NCBI GenBank assembly: GCA_900553355.1
Contig: USDK01000014.1
Span: forward strand, 1 to 50,847
Direction of reading: 5' to 3'
Origin: an uncultured Lachnospiraceae bacterium
GTDB lineage: Bacteria; Bacillota; Clostridia; Lachnospirales; Lachnospiraceae
DNA: 50,847 bases
In this document: positions 34,745-43,338 of the stretch, one piece after another
How positions within the stretch are numbered: position 1 is the stretch's first letter
How the letters are laid out: the number at the start of each line of letters is the position of its first letter
Program-made: the position numbers and the translations under genes
The notes under the pieces: generated by a model
What the model saw: the letters and a program-made list of their open reading frames with translations, nothing else
What the model was told of the DNA's origin: nothing
Databases searched by the model: none

Positions 34745-36031
34745 TTACAGATTCTCTATCGCATACAACGGCAGATTCACCATCCAGTCCTCCTCGCGGT
34801 AATTTGTCATGGATGCTCTGACTGCATAAGACGGCCGGTATTTTTTGCAGTATGCCTGCAGGCTTTTTGCTTTTACATTTTCTTCTGCCTTTACTTCTAC
34901 CGGCGTCACAGTCCCTTCCTTTTGTATCAGAAAATCTATTTCTGTATGAGAATTTGCGGAAAAATAGTACGGCGTATACTCCGTTTCAGCCATGATCTGC
35001 TGATAAACATATTGTTCTGTAAGGGCTCCCTTAAACTCCGTAAATAATTGATTTCCTTCTAAAATCGTCCTTGCATCCAGGTCGCTCATCGCTCCCAGGA
35101 GTCCTACATCCAACAAATAGATCTTAAATGCGCTAAAATCAACATATGCTTTCAGCGGAACTGCTGGTTTCTCCACTCGGTAAACTTTACCAATCAGGCC
35201 ACAGTCCAGAAGCCATTCAATGGCAAGTTCAAAATCTTTTGCTCTGGCTCCCTGTTTCAAATGGCCAAAGAAAAATTTTTTATTTTCTTTCGCCAGCTGA
35301 AGGGGGACAGAATTCCAGACCATGCGCAGTCTTGCAAGCTCCGCATTTGGCGTATGCTTGCTAAAATCCTGCTCATAGAGTTCCAAAATTTGCTTTTGTA
35401 TTTCCCTGACAACGGTGATATCTCCATTCTCTGCATAATCATTGACCGCCTCCGGCATCCCACCGATAAAGTAATAAAGTTTCAACCAGTGAATATAACG
35501 GTCTGCAAAGGTTCGTATGACGTCATAATCTTTCTCCTCCAGAAGCTCTGCAAGACTTTCTTCTCCCATCGCCAGTAAAAATTCATGATAAGACAGCGGA
35601 TGTATCTCCATCGTTTCTACTTTTCCAACAGGAAAGGATATCCCCTCATGAATCGCAACGCCAAGAAGCGAGCCAGCCGCGATTACCGCATATTCCGGAG
35701 CATTTTCGCAGAAATATTTTAATGAAGAAATCGCTTTTGGAGCCTCCTGCACTTCATCAAAAATAATCAATGTCTCCTCCGGCCGGATCTTCACTCCTGT
35801 TTCAATATTGATCATTCGTAAAATTCTGGAAATATCATAGTCCTCTTCAAAGATCTGCCGCATACGCACGTTGCTGTCAAAATTGATATAAGCCACATTT
35901 TTAAAACAAGCAGCTCCAAAATTTTTCATAAGCCAGGTTTTTCCAACCTGCCTCGCCCCTTTTAAGATCAACGGTTTCCTGTTTTTCTTTGTCTTCCACT
36001 CCTTCAGTTTTTTCATTGCCATGCGCTGCAT
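34745..36031 (-). CDS. AAA-family ATPase with C-terminal DUF4143 (PD-(D/E)XK-like)
   Basis: 428 residues. Walker A is GARQVGKTWL; Walker B is LIIFDEVQEAP; sensor region AVIAAGSLLGVAI. Then comes the helical part (YYFIGGMPEAVNDYAE) and a nuclease-like domain with NSHTEIDFLIQ and VTPVEVKAEENVKAKSL, the D...E-x-K pattern. Such ATPases are numerous in anaerobic bacteria and occur as multi-copy accessory genes; the function is unproven, with proposals of DNA or toxin-related roles. RBS AGGAG, 7 bases before ATG. Confidence 0.9.
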   Translation of the reverse strand: MQRMAMKKLKEWKTKKNRKPLILKGARQVGKTWLMKNFGAACFKNVAYINFDSNVRMRQIFEEDYDISRILRMINIETGVKIRPEETLIIFDEVQEAPKAISSLKYFCENAPEYAVIAAGSLLGVAIHEGISFPVGKVETMEIHPLSYHEFLLAMGEESLAELLEEKDYDVIRTFADRYIHWLKLYYFIGGMPEAVNDYAENGDITVVREIQKQILELYEQDFSKHTPNAELARLRMVWNSVPLQLAKENKKFFFGHLKQGARAKDFELAIEWLLDCGLIGKVYRVEKPAVPLKAYVDFSAFKIYLLDVGLLGAMSDLDARTILEGNQLFTEFKGALTEQYVYQQIMAETEYTPYYFSANSHTEIDFLIQKEGTVTPVEVKAEENVKAKSLQAYCKKYRPSYAVRASMTNYREEDWMVNLPLYAIENL

Positions 36032-36059
36032 AACATCACTCCTTTTATGTCCTGCTTAT

Positions 36060-36088
36060 AGTATGTCATTTTTCTGAAGGAATATCAA
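36060..36088 (-). promoter_or_regulatory. Promoter of the DUF4143 ATPase, inside the repeat array
   Basis: TTGATA (36083-36088) and CATACT (36060-36065) are 17 bases apart. The -35 lies at the edge of the first 33-bp repeat unit, and the other units carry the same TTGATA. Confidence 0.5.
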
Positions 36089-36150
36089 TGCGATTTATAC
36101 ATTTTTCTGAAGGAATATCAATCTATTTTATACATTTTTCTGAAGAAATC
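36067..36150. repeat. 33-bp tandem repeat in the promoter region of the DUF4143 ATPase
   Basis: Plus-strand copies of CATTTTTCTGAAGGAATATC start at 36067, 36100 and 36133, so the period is exactly 33 bases (three helical turns). The first two share 23 identical bases; the third is degenerate (GAAGAAATCTG). On the minus strand each begins TTGATATTCCTTCAGAAAAA. Confidence 0.85.
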
Positions 36151-36162
36151 TGTTTTCAAAGA

Positions 36163-36441
36163 TTATTCGTCCCATCCCTCATAAAAACGTATGTTAACGG
36201 AAATATTGCGGACGATATCGCCGTCCTGCGTCTCAATATCCTCCAGATCCGAGACATGCGGCAGAATCGGCTCATCCTCTTCCAGTTCTACGCCGATCCA
36301 AGTCTTGGCTGCGTCATTAGCATTGTCAATAGCGTCATCCAGGGTATCTCCGGAAGCTTCGCAGCATTCCAGATCCGGAAAATATGCATGATAACGTCCA
36401 TCTTCTTTTTTGCGGAAAACCGCAGGATATATAAATCTCAT
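36163..36441 (-). CDS. HicB-like antitoxin-family protein, orphan
   Basis: 92 residues from ATG 36441 (MRFIYPAVF), with GAGG ten bases upstream. The fold pattern is RFIYPAVFRKKEDGRYHAYF then PDLECCEASGDTLDDAID and NANDAAKTWI, the standard HicB N-terminal half; the C-terminal half (VNIRFYEGWDE end) has no DNA-binding domain. HicB binds and neutralises HicA, a small mRNA interferase. No HicA (about 60-80 residues) is visible on either side: downstream is the DUF4143 ATPase and upstream polC, so it appears to be an orphan or to have another role. Confidence 0.75.
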   Translation of the reverse strand: MRFIYPAVFRKKEDGRYHAYFPDLECCEASGDTLDDAIDNANDAAKTWIGVELEEDEPILPHVSDLEDIETQDGDIVRNISVNIRFYEGWDE

Positions 36442-36481
36442 AGTAACCCGTCCTCTTTTCATATTATCTTCATTTTGTGCT

Positions 36482-39400
36482 TTACAGGTCAAACAGTGAC
36501 AGCTGGTTAGACTCCGGCAGATCTCCTAAAAGCCCCAGCTCTCCCATATAATCGATGACCGTCTTGCTGGCCTTAGTCCGCTGGCGGAAATCGTCTCTGG
36601 ACAGATACGGTCCGTCTTTTGCCGCTTCTTCCACGGCCTCTGCCGCTTTCTCACCCATGCCGTCGATACTGACAAAGGGCGGCATCAGCTTTCCGTCAAT
36701 GATCTGGAACTTCGTCGCCTTAGCCCGGTAAATATCAATAGGCATAAACTCATAGCCTCTGGCATACATTTCCTGTACGATATGCATATCCTTCATGGTG
36801 TCCTGCTCCTTCTTGCTCAAGGAGCCTGAACGTTTGGTATAATCATCAATATATTTCTGCAGAACCTCTTTCCCCTGGCACATGATCTCATAGGAAAACG
36901 CATCGGCACGGATGCCAAAGTAGGCACCGTAATAAGCCAGCGGATAGTTGATCTTACAGTAGGCAATCCGGTAAGCCATCATGACATAGGCTGCCGCATG
37001 AGCTTTCGGAAACATATACTTAATTTTCTCACAGGACCAGATATACCAGTCCGGCACGCCATGATCCGCCATATCCTTCTTGAACTCCGGCCACTCCTTA
37101 CATTTTCCCTTGGCCACGGTTCCCTTACGCACACGTTCCATGATGGTAAAGGATTCCTCACTGTCCAGCCCCTGGTTGATCAGATAGGTCATGATATCGT
37201 CACGGGTACAGATTGCCGTGGAAATCGTCGCCTTTCCGCTTCGGATCAGCTCCTGGGCATTGTTCAGCCACACGTCTGTCCCGTGGGAAAGACCGGAGAT
37301 CCGGATCAGGTCTGAAAGGGTCTGAGGCTTCGTGTCCACCACCATCTGGATAACAAAATCTGTACCAAACTCCGGAATACCAAGACACCCTACCGGGCAT
37401 CCGCCGATATCATCCGGCTTGATGCCAAGAGCAGAGGTATCATGAAATAAAGACATCACGCCGGGATCATCCAGCGGAATCTTCGTGGCTTCAAACCTGT
37501 GGTCTGTCTCATTATATTCATTGTCCATGGCCGGGGAACTGATATATTCCTCCAGAGTCTTGATCATAGTAGGATCATCATGTCCCAGGATATCCAGCTT
37601 CAGCAGGTTATGGTCGATCGAGTGGTAATCGAAGTGAGTCGTCACGATATCTGTCGTGGTATCGTTAGCCGGATGCTGCACCGGTGTAAAGGAATTAATT
37701 TCTTCTCCTAGCGGAAGCACGATGATACCTCCCGGATGCTGTCCGGTACTCCTGCGGATCCCCGTACATCCCTGAACAATCCGGTCGATCTCACAGTTCC
37801 GTTTTCCCTGTCCCCGCTCCTCATAATAATTCTTCACATATCCAAAAGCCGTCTTATCCGCCAGAGTGGCGATGGTTCCGGCACGATAGGTCTGTCCCGC
37901 ACCGAAGATGACTTCGGTATATTTATGCGCATTGCTCTGATAATCTCCGGAGAAGTTCAGGTCGATATCCGGCTCCTTATTACCTTTAAAGCCAAGGAAT
38001 GTCTCAAAGGGAATATCAAATCCATCCTTGACCAGGGGCTCTCCACAGACCGGACATGTTTTATCCGGCATATCCCATCCACAGCCTCCGGCATATGCTT
38101 TGACCTCTTCCGAATCAAAATCGCTGTAATGACACTTTTTACAGTAATAGTGCGGACTTAACGGATTGACCTCCGTGATCCCGGCCATTGTCGCCACAAA
38201 GGAGGACCCTACCGATCCACGGGAGCCTACCAGATAACCATCCTCATTAGACTTCCACACCAGCTTCTGAGCAATGATATACATCACGGCAAATCCATTG
38301 GATATGATGGAATTCAGCTCCCTCTCCAGACGTTCAGTGACCACTTCCGGCAGAGGATCTCCGTACATGGAATGTGCCTTGTTATAGCAGATTTCTCTCA
38401 GCTGCTTGTCTGAATCTGGAATCACCGGCGGACATTTATCCGGACGGATCGGTGTGATCTTCTCAATCATATCTGCGATCTTATTCGGATTTTCGATAAC
38501 AATCTCTCTTGCCTTCGCGGACCCCAGATATTCAAACTCCTCCAGCATCTCGTCCGTCGTATGCAGATACAGGGGCGCCTGCTCATCGGCGTCTGAAAAT
38601 CCCTTTCCTGCCATAATGATGCGTCGGTAGACCTCGTCTTCCGGATCCATAAAATGTACGTCGCAGGTAGCCACCACAGGCTTTCCAAACTGTTCCCCAA
38701 GCTTTACGATCCGCCGGTTCAGATTCCGGATATCTTCCACAGAATTGACAGTGCTTACCCGGTCGCTCTCGATCATAAACCGGTTATTTCCCACCGGCTG
38801 GATCTCCAGATAATCATAGAAGCTGACGATCTTCGCGATCCTGGCGTCTGATTTTTCATTCAGCAGGGCCTGATACAGTTCTCCAGCCTCACAGGCGCTC
38901 CCCACCAGCAGACCTTCCCGGTATTTGGACAGTTCGCTCTTTGGAATCCTGGGTCTTCTGGCGTAATACTCCAGATGTGACTTGGAGATCAGGGTATACA
39001 GGTTTACACGTCCCACCTCATTACAGGCCAGGATGATCACGTGATATGTAGGAAGCTTTTTGATCACATTTCCATTCTGACTGCCGGATTGGTTGAGTTT
39101 CGTAAGGTCATAGATGCCCTGGTCTTTCAGCATTTCCACGAACTTTACAAAGATTTCCGCCGTTGCACCGGCGTCATCTACCGCCCGGTGATGATTTTCC
39201 AGAGAAATATGCAGCGCGTTTGCCACCACATTCAGCTTGAACTTGGAAAGGGTCGGAAGAAGCATCCTTGCCAGCGCCACGGTATCCACAGAAGTAAAGT
39301 CCGGCGTCAGATCCTGATAACGCATATTCTGTTCGATAAATCCCACATCAAAGGACGCATTGTGCGCCACCAGTGCGGCGTCTCCGATAAACTCCAGGAA

Positions 39401-40936
39401 CTCGGGAAGGACTGTCTCGATTCCCGGCGCATCCATAACCATCTGATCTGTGATGCTGGTAAGTCTTGTGATCTCAAAGGGAATCGGCACGCCTGGATTG
39501 ACGAATGTGCTGAATCTGTCTGTGATCTTTCCATTTTCTACTTTTACCGCACCGATCTCGATGATCTTGTCCCGGATCGGGCTGAAACCAGTCGTCTCCA
39601 GGTCAAATACCACATAGGTACCGTCAAGTGACTGGCCTTTTTCATTGACCGCCACATCTGTCAGATCATCTACCAGGTAGCCTTCTACGCCGTAGATGAC
39701 CTTAAACGGGTCATCCTTGTCCAGTGTCTCTATGTAGTGATTAGCATCCGGGAAAGACTGGACCACGCCATGGTCTGTGATAGCGATTGCCTTGTGTCCC
39801 CAGTCATGAGCCCGTTTCACCAGATCTTTTACTTCCGATACTCCATCCATATCACTCATCTTGGTATGACAGTGGAGTTCCACCCTTTTTTCAGGGGCCG
39901 TATCCTGTCTGGAATGAGTAAAATCGCTGATCTTCCGGATTCCGGTCACAGACGCGATGGTCAGTTCCCGGTCAAACTTATCGATAGCCGTTACGCCTTT
40001 GATCTTCAGAAATGCTCCAGGCTTTATTTCTGCCAGAATATCCGGAAGCTGCTCATTTCTTACGAACATCTTCACCATGATCGTATCGGTAAAATCAGTA
40101 ACCGCAAACATGACAATCGTTTTTTCATTCCGGATTTCCCGGGTGTCAAAACTGATCACCTTTCCGTGAATCGTAATCTCACCCATCTCTGTAACCACCT
40201 GGGAAAGCTCGATCGGCTCATCGTCAAAGTCTCTGCCATAGATCAGGCTCGCATCTGCCGTCTGCCGCTTTTGCATGCCATAAAAGCTTCTTCCTTCCGG
40301 CTTCTTTTCTTTCTCTTTCTGATTCTCCTGACGTTTCTGCTCCTTCTCCTCCCGGATAGCCTTTCTCTGCTGACGGATTGCATCCACTTCCATGCGGAGC
40401 TTTTCTTCATTGTATTTCAGCTTACTGTCCTTTGGCTTTTCAAAAATCACTCTTACCTCGATAGGCCGGTGAAAGCGGTCTTCAAATACACCTGTCAGAA
40501 ACTGAGCCAGAGAATCTCTCTTCCCCTGGGCTACGATCGTGTCTGTCATTTTAAGGAGCAGGATATTCCCATCCTCAAAAGAATACTCGCCGCTCTGCAG
40601 CATGTTCCGCTCTACCACGCTCCGCTCATTCAGTTCTAACAGGAGGCTGTCATAGTATTCTCTCATCAGATTTTCCGGCGTATACTGTTCTGAGAGTTCA
40701 TACTGTTCACAGATTTCTACCCGGATCCGGCTCCTGCCGAACAGCTGCTCCTTCAAACTCTGCTCTACTTCATAAATATGCTGTTTCTGGATCAGATGAC
40801 GGCTCAGCAAATGGACCTTGATAAAGTCTCTGCTGGAATTTGTGACCACCTTGGTCACCCTGGCAGACTCAAACAAGATCCACAGGTCATCATTCAGTTT
40901 TAATGTCGGAAATACTTCAAAAAACGGTTTACTCAT
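36482..40936 (-). CDS. polC: DNA polymerase III alpha subunit, Gram-positive type (PolC)
   Basis: 1484 residues, usual length. Order: N-terminal domain, charged linker (about 185-215), OB fold, PHP domain (VELHCHTKMSDMDGVSEV, about 350), with the 3'-5' proofreading exonuclease inserted (YVVFDLETTGFSPIRDKIIE, about 443), then the rest of PHP, the palm with the catalytic aspartates in KEPDIDLNFSGDYQ (about 990) and a zinc finger of four cysteines just before it (CKKCHYSDF..CPVCGEPL). It ends in QLSLFDL, a sliding-clamp binding motif. It replicates the chromosome with high fidelity. It overlaps ispG by 8 bases. Confidence 0.98.
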   Translation of the reverse strand: MSKPFFEVFPTLKLNDDLWILFESARVTKVVTNSSRDFIKVHLLSRHLIQKQHIYEVEQSLKEQLFGRSRIRVEICEQYELSEQYTPENLMREYYDSLLLELNERSVVERNMLQSGEYSFEDGNILLLKMTDTIVAQGKRDSLAQFLTGVFEDRFHRPIEVRVIFEKPKDSKLKYNEEKLRMEVDAIRQQRKAIREEKEQKRQENQKEKEKKPEGRSFYGMQKRQTADASLIYGRDFDDEPIELSQVVTEMGEITIHGKVISFDTREIRNEKTIVMFAVTDFTDTIMVKMFVRNEQLPDILAEIKPGAFLKIKGVTAIDKFDRELTIASVTGIRKISDFTHSRQDTAPEKRVELHCHTKMSDMDGVSEVKDLVKRAHDWGHKAIAITDHGVVQSFPDANHYIETLDKDDPFKVIYGVEGYLVDDLTDVAVNEKGQSLDGTYVVFDLETTGFSPIRDKIIEIGAVKVENGKITDRFSTFVNPGVPIPFEITRLTSITDQMVMDAPGIETVLPEFLEFIGDAALVAHNASFDVGFIEQNMRYQDLTPDFTSVDTVALARMLLPTLSKFKLNVVANALHISLENHHRAVDDAGATAEIFVKFVEMLKDQGIYDLTKLNQSGSQNGNVIKKLPTYHVIILACNEVGRVNLYTLISKSHLEYYARRPRIPKSELSKYREGLLVGSACEAGELYQALLNEKSDARIAKIVSFYDYLEIQPVGNNRFMIESDRVSTVNSVEDIRNLNRRIVKLGEQFGKPVVATCDVHFMDPEDEVYRRIIMAGKGFSDADEQAPLYLHTTDEMLEEFEYLGSAKAREIVIENPNKIADMIEKITPIRPDKCPPVIPDSDKQLREICYNKAHSMYGDPLPEVVTERLERELNSIISNGFAVMYIIAQKLVWKSNEDGYLVGSRGSVGSSFVATMAGITEVNPLSPHYYCKKCHYSDFDSEEVKAYAGGCGWDMPDKTCPVCGEPLVKDGFDIPFETFLGFKGNKEPDIDLNFSGDYQSNAHKYTEVIFGAGQTYRAGTIATLADKTAFGYVKNYYEERGQGKRNCEIDRIVQGCTGIRRSTGQHPGGIIVLPLGEEINSFTPVQHPANDTTTDIVTTHFDYHSIDHNLLKLDILGHDDPTMIKTLEEYISSPAMDNEYNETDHRFEATKIPLDDPGVMSLFHDTSALGIKPDDIGGCPVGCLGIPEFGTDFVIQMVVDTKPQTLSDLIRISGLSHGTDVWLNNAQELIRSGKATISTAICTRDDIMTYLINQGLDSEESFTIMERVRKGTVAKGKCKEWPEFKKDMADHGVPDWYIWSCEKIKYMFPKAHAAAYVMMAYRIAYCKINYPLAYYGAYFGIRADAFSYEIMCQGKEVLQKYIDDYTKRSGSLSKKEQDTMKDMHIVQEMYARGYEFMPIDIYRAKATKFQIIDGKLMPPFVSIDGMGEKAAEAVEEAAKDGPYLSRDDFRQRTKASKTVIDYMGELGLLGDLPESNQLSLFDL

Positions 40937-41987
40937 TCCAGTGCAGCAGCTCCTGTCTCAATGTCTCTAAGAGTTCGTCTTCTTTTACCTTCTTTACAAT
41001 CTCACCCTTTTTAATCAGCAGTCCCTCGCCGATTCCTCCTGCGATCCCGATATCTGCTTCTTTTGCTTCTCCTGGTCCGTTGACCACGCAGCCCATTACC
41101 GCCACTTTCAGATCCAGTGGAATGTCTGCTACCATGGCTTCCACCTGGTTTGCCAGACCGATCAGATCAATCTTTGTCCGGCCGCAGGTAGGGCAGGATA
41201 CTACCTCAATCCCTCCCTTCCTGAGTCCCAGGGTTTTCAGGATCAGTTTTGCCGACTTGATTTCTTCCACCGGATCCCCTGTCAGAGATACCCGGATGGT
41301 ATCGCCGATTCCCTGATGCAGGATCAGTCCCAGACCGATGGAAGACTTGATATTTCCGGCGAGCAGGGTTCCTGACTCAGTAATCCCCACATGGAGCGGA
41401 TATGGACATCTCTCTGCAATCAGCTCATGAGCACGTACACACATCATTACATCCGAAGATTTGATGCTGACCACCAATTGATCATAACCCATAGATTCAA
41501 TCAGGTGTACCTTTTCCATGGCGCTCTCCACCAGACCTTCTGCCGTGACTCCGCCATATTTTTCCACGAGAGGCTTTTCCAGAGATCCGCTGTTGACGCC
41601 TACCCGGATGGGAACCTGGTATTCCTTTGCCTTGTCCACTACTGCGCGGACTCTTGCTTCGTCTCCAATGTTGCCGGGATTAATGCGGATCTTATCCGCG
41701 CCGTGCTCGATGGCAGCGATGGCAAGCCGGTAGTCAAAATGGATATCTGCTACCAGCGGGATATGAATCTGTTTCTTAATCAGTGCCAGACTTTCTGCCG
41801 CTTCCATGGTAGGTACGGCACAGCGGATGATCTCGCATCCGGCACGTTCCAGCTCCAGGATCTGCTTTACGGTAGCTTCCACATCTTCCGTTCTGGTATT
41901 CGTCATGGACTGGATCGCCACCGGGCTTCCTCCTCCTATGGTTCTCTCCCCGATTCTGATTTTTTTTGTCTGCTCTCTTGTAATCAT
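40929..41987 (-). CDS. ispG: 4-hydroxy-3-methylbut-2-en-1-yl diphosphate synthase (IspG/GcpE)
   Basis: 352 residues from ATG 41987, 9 bases after AGGAG; the earlier ATG (41996) lies directly on the site. Motifs: GGGSPVAIQSMTNTRTED, HIPLVADIHFDYRLA, KIRINPGNIG, VGVNSGSLEK, and the cluster cysteines in VSCPTCGRT and MGCVVNGPGEAKEADIGIAG. It makes HMBPP from MEcPP, the sixth step of the MEP isoprenoid pathway, using a [4Fe-4S] cluster. Confidence 0.97.
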   Translation of the reverse strand: MITREQTKKIRIGERTIGGGSPVAIQSMTNTRTEDVEATVKQILELERAGCEIIRCAVPTMEAAESLALIKKQIHIPLVADIHFDYRLAIAAIEHGADKIRINPGNIGDEARVRAVVDKAKEYQVPIRVGVNSGSLEKPLVEKYGGVTAEGLVESAMEKVHLIESMGYDQLVVSIKSSDVMMCVRAHELIAERCPYPLHVGITESGTLLAGNIKSSIGLGLILHQGIGDTIRVSLTGDPVEEIKSAKLILKTLGLRKGGIEVVSCPTCGRTKIDLIGLANQVEAMVADIPLDLKVAVMGCVVNGPGEAKEADIGIAGGIGEGLLIKKGEIVKKVKEDELLETLRQELLHWNE

Positions 41988-42040
41988 CGTCCCCATCTCC
42001 TCTCTTTGAGCACCGCAGCCGCTTGCCGTGCTTATCGCTC

Positions 42041-42067
42041 AAAAACCCCGCAGTTTTTCGTGCGGGG
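42041..42067 (-). terminator. Intrinsic terminator after the membrane-anchored hypothetical gene
   Basis: CCCCGCA and TGCGGGG form the stem, followed by TTTTT on the minus strand. It separates the hypothetical gene from ispG. Confidence 0.85.
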
Positions 42068-42082
42068 TGATTTGCTACTTTT

Positions 42083-42544
42083 CTAATTTTTTGTAAATAC
42101 AAGCTGTTCTCCGTATTCGCGCTCTGTCAGGGTCAGTTCCTCCTGATCCACACTATAATCAAAGGACGTTGTAACGGAGCTGACGGCATTCTCCAGCATC
42201 TCTGCCGTATACAGGCCGTCTGACTCGTCTGCCAGCTTCTCCATCTCCTCGGTATCATCCAGGATGGTGATCGTCTTTTCGTCCTTGTCAATCGTATAAC
42301 TCATCGGCACATCTACCTGACCGCCTTCTGCAAACTCTGGAAGCACTGCCGTCATCTTTCCATTCCCACGGAACCGGATCTCCAGGCTTCCGTCTTCATT
42401 GACCCAGCTTCCCTCCAGCGGATTTGTCGTAAAAAGTTTTGTTAAGAGAAAGATCGCTATGAGCACGATCAGAACGGAGGATACCATCGTGGCAACTCTC
42501 CAGATCCTGCTTCTCATAGCTTCATCGTTTTTCGCAATCATCAT
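42083..42544 (-). CDS. Membrane-anchored protein with a beta-rich domain (DUF5640-like)
   Basis: 153 residues. A hydrophobic segment (about 15-40, ATMVSSVLIVLIAIFLLTKLF) follows a positive N-terminus, so it is a type II anchored or signal-peptide-like protein. The rest (NPLEGSWVNEDGSLEIRFRG, then EKTITILDDTEEMEK) resembles small lipocalin-like DUF5640 domains of Clostridia, which are of unknown function. RBS AAGGA, 8 bases before the first ATG. Confidence 0.75.
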   Translation of the reverse strand: MMIAKNDEAMRSRIWRVATMVSSVLIVLIAIFLLTKLFTTNPLEGSWVNEDGSLEIRFRGNGKMTAVLPEFAEGGQVDVPMSYTIDKDEKTITILDDTEEMEKLADESDGLYTAEMLENAVSSVTTSFDYSVDQEELTLTEREYGEQLVFTKN

Positions 42545-42620
42545 ATATATTATCCTTCCGGTTTTCAGTCTTATTTCCTATAATTATATATTTTTTCCAC
42601 AGATGTGTCAACGCCAGCTC

Positions 42621-42854
42621 CTATTCCTCCACTTCCACCACCAGATAAAAACCTTTCTCTGTCCGTTCAATCTTCCGGATGATTCCCTTACGGGATTTGA
42701 TCCGCTCGCCGGTACGGTAGATTCCTGACATGGCAATAGAAGGTTCCACCAGATAAGTATACTGCCCTGTCACAGCGCTTCGTTCACTGATCTCCACCTC
42801 CTGGCCTTCTTCCACCAAACCTTCCCTTTCCATTTTAAATCGTTCCTGACGCAT
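42621..42854 (-). CDS. Small conserved-looking hypothetical protein
   Basis: 77 residues from ATG 42854 (AAAGGAG upstream). The sequence RQERFKMEREGLVEEGQEVE then GQYTYLVEPSIAMSGIY and a C-terminal EVEE is rich in beta-strand pattern and acidic. I recognise no family, and the codon pattern looks real. It lies divergently from the XRE regulator, with 133 bases between starts, so it could be regulated by it. Confidence 0.6.
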   Translation of the reverse strand: MRQERFKMEREGLVEEGQEVEISERSAVTGQYTYLVEPSIAMSGIYRTGERIKSRKGIIRKIERTEKGFYLVVEVEE

Positions 42855-42948
42855 GAAATTGTCTCCTTTCCTCTGATTGTTCCGTTTCTCAACATACGCG
42901 CAACGCTTTGTTGATATTCGGCACATTTTATGTTCTTTATTGCCACAA

Positions 42949-42965
42949 TTGGTAAAATATACCAA
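42949..42965. promoter_or_regulatory. Palindromic operator candidate for the XRE regulator
   Basis: TTGGTAAAATATACCAA is a perfect 6-base inverted repeat around 5 bases, 22 bases before the regulator's start and between two divergent genes. It also overlaps possible -10 sequences. Confidence 0.5.
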
Positions 42966-42987
42966 AAATATGTAGGAGGAGCGGTTT

Positions 42988-43338
42988 ATGTCATTTGGGG
43001 AAAAACTAAAAGCACTGCGCCAGCAGAACGATATGACACAGGAATATGTGGCAGATCATCTAAAGGTTTCTCGCTCCACTATTGCAGGCTATGAAACAAA
43101 GAACCGTCAGCCATCTCATGAAAAGCTGACGGCGCTTGCCGCTCTCTTTCAAGTTTCTGTTGACTACCTTCTGGATGAAGACGATGGTAAAACAGTAGAG
43201 CTTTCTGTCTCCAGGCCTCCGCTTTCAGAACGTACTCTTTTGTCCAGATACCGTTCTCTTTCTGTCCGTTCTAAAAGAGATCTGACGGACTATCTGTCCT
43301 TTCTGGAACTCCGTGACCAGGATCATTCCGGGTCTTAG
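42988..43338 (+). CDS. XRE family helix-turn-helix transcriptional regulator
   Basis: 116 residues. The N-terminal HTH_3 domain is clear (FGEKLKALRQQNDMTQEYVA then DHLKVSRSTIAGYETKNRQPS and FQVSVDYLLDEDD). The C-terminal tail is short and has no recognised sensor domain. GGAGG lies 8 bases before the ATG. The gene ends overlapping the stop of the convergent DAHP synthase by 4 bases. A stress or SinR-like regulator is possible; targets are unknown. Confidence 0.88.
   Translation: MSFGEKLKALRQQNDMTQEYVADHLKVSRSTIAGYETKNRQPSHEKLTALAALFQVSVDYLLDEDDGKTVELSVSRPPLSERTLLSRYRSLSVRSKRDLTDYLSFLELRDQDHSGS

Noticed and set aside
34745..36031. DUF4143 ATPase plus HicB-like gene as a defence island
   Set aside because: No nuclease operon, toxin or phage genes around; the pair is not co-directionally coupled in a meaningful way and both are common accessory genes.
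39737..40639. 300-residue plus-strand frame inside polC
   Set aside because: Antisense shadow of PolC with Phe/His/Leu-rich sequence and no ribosome site.
42889..42987. A firm -35/-10 promoter for the XRE regulator
   Set aside because: TTGATA and TTGCCA occur, but no -10 lies at the right distance; only the palindrome was kept.
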